This document shows, one piece after another, positions 7,094-11,609 of a DNA stretch of 11,609 bases. This DNA is from Hydrogenophilales bacterium RIFOXYD1_FULL_62_11 (lineage in GTDB: Bacteria > Pseudomonadota > Gammaproteobacteria > Burkholderiales > Thiobacillaceae), in NCBI GenBank assembly GCA_001802655.1, contig MGZO01000003.1:32128-43736 (forward strand), given 5' to 3'. The translations under genes were made by a program, and so were the position numbers. The notes under the pieces are model-generated. The model had not been told where the DNA came from. It did not search any database and was given only the letters and a program-made list of their open reading frames with translations. The first letter of the stretch is position 1. Every line of letters begins with the position of its first letter.

Positions 7094-7132
7094 TCCCATG
7101 GCCCCTGGCTGCAGCAGGCAGGGGCCTTGGGA
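7094..7132 (-). terminator. second GC-rich hairpin after the BON gene
   Basis: TCCCATGGCCCCTG (7094-7107) and CAGGGGCCTTGGGA (7119-7132) pair over 14 bp with one mismatch around an 11-nt loop. On the minus strand it starts 6 nt after the BON stop codon. No T run follows, so it is more likely an mRNA 3'-end stabiliser or an auxiliary terminator ahead of the main one at 7021-7062. Confidence 0.55.
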
Positions 7133-7138
7133 CAGGGG

Positions 7139-7453
7139 TTACTTCAGGCGCATATCGTTCTTGACCGAGACCACACCATCCACGCTGCGCGCCAGAGAGA
7201 CCGCCTTGTTGATATCGGCTTGCGAGTTGACGAAGCCGCTCATCTGAACCACGCCCTTGAAGGTCTCGACGTTGATCTCAGCCGATTTCAGCGTCGGTTC
7301 GTTGAAAACTGCAGCTTTCACCTTGGTGGTGATGACGGCGTCATCGACATACTCGCCTGTGCCCGACTGCTTGGATGAGGATGCGCAGCCGACGACAGAC
7401 ACAAGGGTAATGGCAAGCAGTGCTGCGGAAATCGTTTTGCTGAGTTTGTTCAT
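7139..7453 (-). CDS. BON-domain lipoprotein (OsmY/periplasmic stress type)
   Basis: A 104-residue exported protein. Residues 1-22 form a lipoprotein signal peptide with lipobox SVVGC, giving acylation at C23; the following ASSSKQ lacks an Asp at +2, which suggests outer-membrane sorting. One BON domain fills residues 37-103 (YVDDAVITTKVKAAVF...INVETFKGVVQMSGFV...VKNDMRLK). BON domains bind phospholipid membranes, and single- or double-BON proteins such as OsmY and DolP act in osmotic or envelope stress; the family role is known, the role of this copy is inferred. The ATG has GGAG seven bases upstream on the minus strand. It lies 174 nt downstream of the GGDEF-EAL gene, with an inverted-repeat motif in that gap, so it probably has its own promoter. 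Two hairpins follow it. Confidence 0.93.
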   Translation of the reverse strand: MNKLSKTISAALLAITLVSVVGCASSSKQSGTGEYVDDAVITTKVKAAVFNEPTLKSAEINVETFKGVVQMSGFVNSQADINKAVSLARSVDGVVSVKNDMRLK

Positions 7454-7585
7454 GATTGACTCCAGATGTAAGTGAAACAGCGGGTTTGATTCCGGTTCCC
7501 TATCGACAAAGGCGTGCGACGGGAAAGGCCAGAGGGGCTGTCCGGAACCTTGGCAGCAGAATAGCCAGAAGGCCGGGAAGGGTCG

Positions 7586-7603
7586 GTGCGCTGGCGCACA
7601 TAG
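7586..7603 (-). promoter_or_regulatory. inverted-repeat motif, copy 2 (upstream of BON gene)
   Basis: Minus strand CTATGTGCGCCAGCGCAC. The 14-bp core (7586-7599) is a perfect palindrome apart from its 2-nt centre (GTGCGC-TG-GCGCAC on plus). It differs from copy 3 at a single base in 18. It is centred about 139 nt upstream of the BON start and 36 nt past the GGDEF-EAL stop. A second short palindrome, GCACA-TAG-TGTGC (7596-7608), overlaps it. Role inferred from recurrence. Confidence 0.5.
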
Positions 7604-7627
7604 TGTGCAGTGAGGGGTTACGCCACC

Positions 7628-10120
7628 TTACGGCGCATCGTTCCACGTCTCAAGCAGGCGGGAAAACCGCTCGGCGGACACGGGATGGCTGAAATGGAAG
7701 CCTTGCCCCTCGTCGCAATGCCGAGCCTGGAGGAAAGCGAGTTGCTCGTGCGTTTCCACGCCTTCAGCAATGACGCGTTGCTTGAGGTTTTTCCCCATGC
7801 CGATCACTGCGGCCACAATGGTCGCATCGTCTGCATCGGTGACGATGTCGCGCACGAACGACTGATCGATTTTCAGGGTATCGATCGGAAAGCGCTTCAG
7901 ATAGCTCAGGCTCGAATAGCCGGTACCGAAGTCGTCAATCGCAAGCCTCACCCCCATGATCTTGAGTGCTTCAAGCACCGATGCGGATGACTCGGCGTCG
8001 TGCATCAGGATGCTTTCGGTCAGTTCCAGTTGCAGGTAGCGCGGCTCCAGGCCAGTCTCTTTCAGGATCAGGGCAAGCCATTTGAGAAAGCTGTCGTGCC
8101 TGAACTCCACTGCGGAAATGTTGACTGCCACCGGCACGGCGGGCAGGCCCGAATCCAGCCAGGCCTGAACCTGCCTGCAGGCTTCGCGCAGCACCCAGCG
8201 TCCGATCGGCACGATGAGGCCATTTTCTTCCGCGATCGGAATGAACTGCGCCGGGTAAGTGATGCCGTGGTCGGGATCCTGCCAGCGTATCAGTGCCTCG
8301 GCACCGGTCATTGCCCCGGTGGCCAGATCGATCTTCGGCTGGTAATGCAGCATGAACTCGTTCTGCTTCAGGGCGCGGCGCAGGCTGCATTCGATCATCT
8401 GCCGGTGGACCGCGCGGGTATTCATTTCCGCCTTGAAAAACTGGAAATTGTTACGGCCACTGGCCTTGGCGTGATACATCGCGGTGTCCGCGTTCTGCAT
8501 CAAGGTATCCACACGGGTGCCATCATCCGGAAAGATGCTGATACCGACGCTCAGGCTGATATGGAGTTCGTTGCCGGCGATCAGGTGCGGGATATCGAGC
8601 GCGGCCTGCAGGCTTGCAGCAACCTGCGCTGCATCCTGCGGCTGATTGATTTCGGCCAGCAGGATCACGAATTCGTCTCCGCCCTGGCGGCACACCGTGT
8701 CGGTGGTGCGTACGCATTCCACCAGGCGGTTCGCAACCGACTGCAATAGCTGGTCGCCGACCGCATGCCCCAGCGAGTCGTTGATGTGCTTGAAATTATC
8801 GAGGTCGATAAACATCAGCCCGACCTGCTTGCGGTTGCGCTGGGCCATCTTGATCGCATGGGCGAAGCGTTCTGTCAGCAGGAGTCGGTTGGGCAGGCTG
8901 GTGAGAAAGTCATGCTGGGCCAGATGGGCCATCTCCAGTGCCATGGCCCGCGATTCGCTGACGTCGTGGAAAACGATCACCGCGCCGACGACCTGGCCAT
9001 CCCGGTTGTGGATGGGGGCGGCGGAGTCCTCGATCGCGGACTCGAAGCCATCGCGGCGAACCAGCACACTGTCCGTCCCCAGCCCCACGGTCTCGTCATC
9101 GGCCATGGCGCGCAGCATCGGATTGGTAGCGGCCAGGCGGGTTGTGCCGTCGAGGATATTGAAGACTTCTGCAATCGGCCGCCCCAATGCATCCTTGCAA
9201 GACCAGCCTGTCATCGTTTCCGCCACCAGGTTCAGGTAGGTCACACGCCCCTGGATATCGGTGGTCATCACGGCGTCGCCGATGGAGTTGAGCGTCACCT
9301 GGGCGCGCTCCTTCTCCTCGAACAGGGATTCTTCCGCGGCCTTCAATACGGCCTCGGCCGACTTGCGCCCGGTGATGTCCTCGACTGTTTGCACCAGGCC
9401 GAACCATTTCTTGCCGTCGAGCATGGCGGCGCTGTTGACGCGTGTCCAGACGATGCTCTCGTCCTTTTGTAAGAAACGGAACTCCGTCTGGAAAGGCGCC
9501 TGGCCATGCGCAGCGTTGCGCCACTCGCCCAGGACACGCTCGCGATCCTCCGGGTGGATCGCCATGCTCCAGTTCGTGCCCAGCGTTTGTTCCAGGGTCA
9601 GCCCCGATATCGTTTGATATGCTGCGTTGGTGTAGACGCACTCCCCCTCGGCATCGGAGACGAAGATGCCCAGCGGTGAGGCATCGCTCATCGCGCGGAA
9701 GCGTTCCTCGCTGCTCTGCAACGCGCCCCGGGCAGTCTTGCGATCAATGACATAGCGCAGCGCACGCGGCAACCAGTGGGCGTCGACATGACCTTTGGAG
9801 AAATAGTCATGGGCGCCGCGCTCCATGGCCTGGAGAGCGGTTTCTTCATCGGTCAATCCGCTCAGGACCAGGATCAGGGAGTCGGGCGCGGCCTGAAATA
9901 CCTGGTCGAACGCTTCCAGACCTTTACTGTCCGGCAGCGAGAGGTCAAGCAAGACCACCTCGAACCTTTCGCTTTCCAGCCGTTTGAGTGCATCGGCCAG
10001 TCGCGTCACCCATTCGACACGGAACAGGCTGTTTCCGGCGCCTGCGAGCGCATCCTGGATCAGCTTGGCATCGGCGGAGTCGTCCTCGATGAGCAGAACG
10101 GTGGTTGGGGTGGTTTTCAT
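7628..10120 (-). CDS. response regulator REC-PAS-PAS-GGDEF-EAL (cyclic di-GMP synthase/phosphodiesterase)
   Basis: An 830-residue cytoplasmic signalling protein. Domains in order: receiver (5-125; acidic pair D13/D14, phospho-acceptor D59 in VVLLDLSLPD, S87, K109); PAS (about 138-255; NWSMAIHPEDRERV and the QTVEDITGRK tail); PAS (about 272-392; IGDAVMTTDIQGRVTYLN, VFHDVSES tail); GGDEF (about 400-563); EAL (about 572-825). The cyclase signature GGDEF is intact (480-484), and RTTD (471-474), exactly five residues before it, fits an inhibitory I-site. The phosphodiesterase side has EAL (608-610), N667, DDFGTG (729-734), K750 and EGVET (786-790). Both activities are therefore possible; the balance cannot be predicted. 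The ATG has AGGAG eight to nine bases upstream. No histidine kinase is in the window, so its phosphodonor is elsewhere. A stable hairpin lies 26 nt upstream of the start. Confidence 0.97.
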   Translation of the reverse strand: MKTTPTTVLLIEDDSADAKLIQDALAGAGNSLFRVEWVTRLADALKRLESERFEVVLLDLSLPDSKGLEAFDQVFQAAPDSLILVLSGLTDEETALQAMERGAHDYFSKGHVDAHWLPRALRYVIDRKTARGALQSSEERFRAMSDASPLGIFVSDAEGECVYTNAAYQTISGLTLEQTLGTNWSMAIHPEDRERVLGEWRNAAHGQAPFQTEFRFLQKDESIVWTRVNSAAMLDGKKWFGLVQTVEDITGRKSAEAVLKAAEESLFEEKERAQVTLNSIGDAVMTTDIQGRVTYLNLVAETMTGWSCKDALGRPIAEVFNILDGTTRLAATNPMLRAMADDETVGLGTDSVLVRRDGFESAIEDSAAPIHNRDGQVVGAVIVFHDVSESRAMALEMAHLAQHDFLTSLPNRLLLTERFAHAIKMAQRNRKQVGLMFIDLDNFKHINDSLGHAVGDQLLQSVANRLVECVRTTDTVCRQGGDEFVILLAEINQPQDAAQVAASLQAALDIPHLIAGNELHISLSVGISIFPDDGTRVDTLMQNADTAMYHAKASGRNNFQFFKAEMNTRAVHRQMIECSLRRALKQNEFMLHYQPKIDLATGAMTGAEALIRWQDPDHGITYPAQFIPIAEENGLIVPIGRWVLREACRQVQAWLDSGLPAVPVAVNISAVEFRHDSFLKWLALILKETGLEPRYLQLELTESILMHDAESSASVLEALKIMGVRLAIDDFGTGYSSLSYLKRFPIDTLKIDQSFVRDIVTDADDATIVAAVIGMGKNLKQRVIAEGVETHEQLAFLQARHCDEGQGFHFSHPVSAERFSRLLETWNDAP

Positions 10121-10146
10121 GACGTGGTTCTCCTGACAAGCGCAAA

Positions 10147-10178
10147 CGCGCCCTCACCCGTTCGCAGGGTGGGGCGCG
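10147..10178 (-). terminator. hairpin in the leader of the GGDEF-EAL gene / end of the secreted-protein gene
   Basis: CGCGCCCTCACCC (10147-10159) pairs with GGGTGGGGCGCG (10167-10178) with one bulged base and a 7-nt loop. Read on the minus strand the stem is followed by TTTGCG, a short T run, so it resembles a weak intrinsic terminator for the gene ending at 10229. It also lies 26 nt upstream of the GGDEF-EAL start, just before its Shine-Dalgarno, and could act as an attenuator. Confidence 0.5.
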
Positions 10179-10228
10179 GATCCGCTCGCCTCATGGGTTT
10201 GAGCTGGAATGACGCAGATGCGAAGGTC

Positions 10229-10675
10229 TTAGTGGTTGCGACCTTGGCCGTGGTCATTGCCGTGGCGGTTGTTCTGGCCGCGACGATCGTCGTCATGGCG
10301 GTCATCCCGGCGTCCGTCGCTGCGGTCATCGCGGCGATCACGATGTTGCTTCTGGTAATGCGGGACATACTGACGTTCGTACCAGTTATTTTGCACGAAA
10401 TAGACGCGTTCTCCGCAGGCGTTGTACTGGCGGCAGTGTTTGCGCCAGTTTCTGGCATGGCCAGGGGGAACGTTCAGGTAGATCGGCTGGCGGTTGACCG
10501 CCGACCGGTACATGACGCGCGGCCGTTGATAAAGCACTTGCGGCGGTGGATAGCCACCGATGTCGATCTGGCCATAGAAACCGGGTTGGCCGATGCTAAT
10601 GGACACGCCGACGTCGGCCGCAAGTGCCGGAACGGTGGCGATTGCCAGTGCTGCAGCAAAGAGTAAACGTTTCAT
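10229..10675 (-). CDS. small secreted protein with R/D/H/N-rich C-terminal tail
   Basis: A 148-residue protein of no named family that I can assign; I recognise similar hypothetical proteins in betaproteobacteria by the opening ADVGVSISIGQPGFYGQIDIG. Residues 1-19/20 are a Sec signal peptide (MKRLLFAAALAIATVPALA-A), so the product should be periplasmic or secreted. The core (21-105) contains PIYLNVPPGHARNWRKHC and CRQYNAC, whose two cysteines (C81, C87) could form a disulfide in the periplasm. From about 107 to the end it is almost entirely Arg, Asp, His, Asn, Gln and Gly (RDRRDDRSDGRRDDRHDDD and onward), probably disordered and possibly metal- or polyanion-binding. ATG 10675 is preceded by AGGAG seven bases upstream. 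Upstream lies an inverted-repeat motif; downstream, 108 nt and a hairpin separate it from the GGDEF-EAL gene. Confidence 0.87.
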   Translation of the reverse strand: MKRLLFAAALAIATVPALAADVGVSISIGQPGFYGQIDIGGYPPPQVLYQRPRVMYRSAVNRQPIYLNVPPGHARNWRKHCRQYNACGERVYFVQNNWYERQYVPHYQKQHRDRRDDRSDGRRDDRHDDDRRGQNNRHGNDHGQGRNH

Positions 10676-10736
10676 AGGGATGCTCCTGGGGTGAGTGGAA
10701 TCAAATCAAGGGTAGGTGAACAGCGCGGTCCCTTCC

Positions 10737-10754
10737 GTGCGCTGGCGCGCATAG
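10737..10754 (-). promoter_or_regulatory. inverted-repeat motif, copy 3 (upstream of secreted-protein gene)
   Basis: Minus strand CTATGCGCGCCAGCGCAC, one base different from copy 2 over 18 bases and in the same orientation relative to its downstream gene. It is centred about 68 nt upstream of the start at 10675, a plausible position for an operator or activator site. No convincing sigma70 promoter is seen next to it. Confidence 0.5.
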
Positions 10755-10804
10755 GCCGGATTGCGCTGGATGGAGGGTTTCAGGCGTGACGGGCGAAGCC
10801 CATG

Positions 10805-10829
10805 CAAAACGGCCCCAAAAAGCCGCCGT
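10805..10829 (-). terminator. candidate terminator after the crystallin/glycine-zipper gene
   Basis: On the minus strand ACGGC (10829-10825) pairs with GCCGT (10813-10809) around an 11-nt loop, and TTTT follows directly. It begins 24 nt past the stop at 10853. The stem is only 5 bp, so this is a weak intrinsic terminator at best. Confidence 0.4.
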
Positions 10830-10852
10830 GCGCTGACTGCTGGTTCAGAACC

Positions 10853-11609
10853 TTATGCGCGGGGCTCACCCTGCGCGTTAACCATCACGGTGGGTCCGGG
10901 GGGCGCGGTCATCTGCATTTGATGCATCTGGCCACGAAATACGTAAGTGACTTCCCAGAAGTCGGGACGGGCCTGGCTAGGCGCGTTTTCGCAACGCTGG
11001 ACGTCGCGGGTTTGCACCGGCTGTCCCCTGCCATCACGACCGATATAGGCACCCACTGCGGCGCCCGCGACAGCCCCGCCGGCCGTTGCGATATCCTGGC
11101 CGCGTCCGCTACCGACCTGGTGACCGAGAATGCCGCCAATAACGGCACCGGCAATCGCCCCGGGAATATTGACGGTGCGGCGCTCCTGTGCGATTTCTTC
11201 GGTTTCGACCCAGCATCGCTGTTCGGGTGCGCCGACCACCGCACGCACCGACGTGACGTTGGCTTCATACAGTCGCTCGTTGTTGCGACGATGGAAGGGT
11301 TGGGCTGCGGGATCCGCTGTATACCGCTGGTCGTCAATGCGTGCATCTGCGTCCACGGACCGAATCGATGACACGCGGTTGTTCAAACCCATCGCGGTCA
11401 GAGACGGATATTTTCCCGGACGCAGGACGACGCAGCGACCATTGAACTGGACGTCCTCGCACACTTCCCAGCGATCGCCCTGAACGATTACCGATGAGGC
11501 GCGGTCATTGAAGCCCTGGCGCGCGAAGTTGCCAATCTGCTTCTGGGTAGTGAATGACCGGCCCTCAAAACCCTGACGCTCATAAAAGGTCACCTGCACG
11601 GTGACCGGA
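10853..11609 (-). CDS. betagamma-crystallin / glycine-zipper envelope protein, N-terminus outside window
   Basis: The frame stays open through the window end (upstream codons read P-V-T-V before the GTG at 11599), so at least the signal peptide is missing. Counting from that GTG, residues 1-83 form a betagamma-crystallin-type double Greek key: VTFYERQGFEGRSF and, in the second motif, WEVCEDVQFNGRCVVLRPG then NNRVSSIRSV. A linker with C129 follows. Residues 146-187 are a glycine zipper (PGAIAGAVIGGILGHQVG...GGAVAGAAVGAYIGRDG) of the Rick_17kDa_Anti/2TM type that inserts in or lies along the outer membrane. The C-terminal part (195-248: DVQRC, RPDFWEVTYVFRGQ) is a conserved beta-rich tail. Four cysteines (C47, C56, C129, C203) could form disulfides. 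Probably an outer-membrane-associated structural or stress protein; function not established. Confidence 0.9.
   Translation of the reverse strand, partial: PVTVQVTFYERQGFEGRSFTTQKQIGNFARQGFNDRASSVIVQGDRWEVCEDVQFNGRCVVLRPGKYPSLTAMGLNNRVSSIRSVDADARIDDQRYTADPAAQPFHRRNNERLYEANVTSVRAVVGAPEQRCWVETEEIAQERRTVNIPGAIAGAVIGGILGHQVGSGRGQDIATAGGAVAGAAVGAYIGRDGRGQPVQTRDVQRCENAPSQARPDFWEVTYVFRGQMHQMQMTAPPGPTVMVNAQGEPRA

Noticed and set aside
6242..7378. Long 378-codon plus-strand frame
   Set aside because: Shadow of the AI-2E permease in another frame that runs on through the terminator and against the BON gene; its translation is His/Arg/Gly-rich with no family features.
9776..10666. 296-codon plus-strand frame opposite the response regulator and secreted-protein genes
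   Set aside because: Antisense shadow in GC-rich DNA; both minus-strand genes have clear domains or signal peptide and good ribosome binding sites.
10828..10841. GTGCGCTGACTGCT as another motif copy
   Set aside because: Only the left half-site matches and there is no palindrome; it lies by the candidate terminator of the crystallin gene, not at a promoter position.

Overview
The window looks like chromosomal DNA of a GC-rich betaproteobacterium. The evidence is family-level: MutL has the DMHA-type endonuclease motif and CNHGRP box familiar from Neisseria and other betaproteobacteria, there is a YqjD/YqjE/YqjK-like trio, and the crystallin/glycine-zipper and VGVSISIGQPGFYG-type secreted proteins resemble ones I know from Burkholderiales and Rhodocyclales. 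I cannot name a genus. I see no tRNA, rRNA, insertion sequence, phage gene or CRISPR array.

Left block, plus strand (1-3437): the 3' part of an AMIN/Amidase_3 cell-wall amidase (amiC type), a hemerythrin-like HHE protein and mutL. They are tightly packed (13-nt gap, then a 4-nt overlap) and read as one operon. The amidase-mutL linkage is common; the hemerythrin gene between them is the unusual part. After mutL comes a 573-nt stretch in which I find no convincing gene.

Middle block (4011-7062): a plus-strand trio of small membrane-associated proteins (DUF883/YqjD, DUF1469/YqjE, YqjK-like); a convergent minus-strand hemolysin III/TrhA-type seven-helix membrane protein; and, divergent from that, a plus-strand AI-2E family permease. 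The permease ends at a perfect bidirectional terminator hairpin.

Right block, minus strand (7139-11609), in order of transcription: a betagamma-crystallin/glycine-zipper envelope protein (cut by the window end), a small secreted protein with an R/D/H/N-rich tail, an 830-residue REC-PAS-PAS-GGDEF-EAL response regulator with all c-di-GMP motifs intact, and a BON-domain lipoprotein. Gaps of 108-177 nt containing hairpins suggest several transcription units.

The most interesting non-coding signal is an inverted-repeat motif, consensus GTGYGCTGGCGYRC plus an ACAKA-like extension, found once in each of three intergenic regions: upstream of the DUF883 operon, the BON lipoprotein and the small secreted protein. 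The latter two copies match at 17 of 18 bases. It may be the operator of an envelope or osmotic stress regulon; that role is inference.
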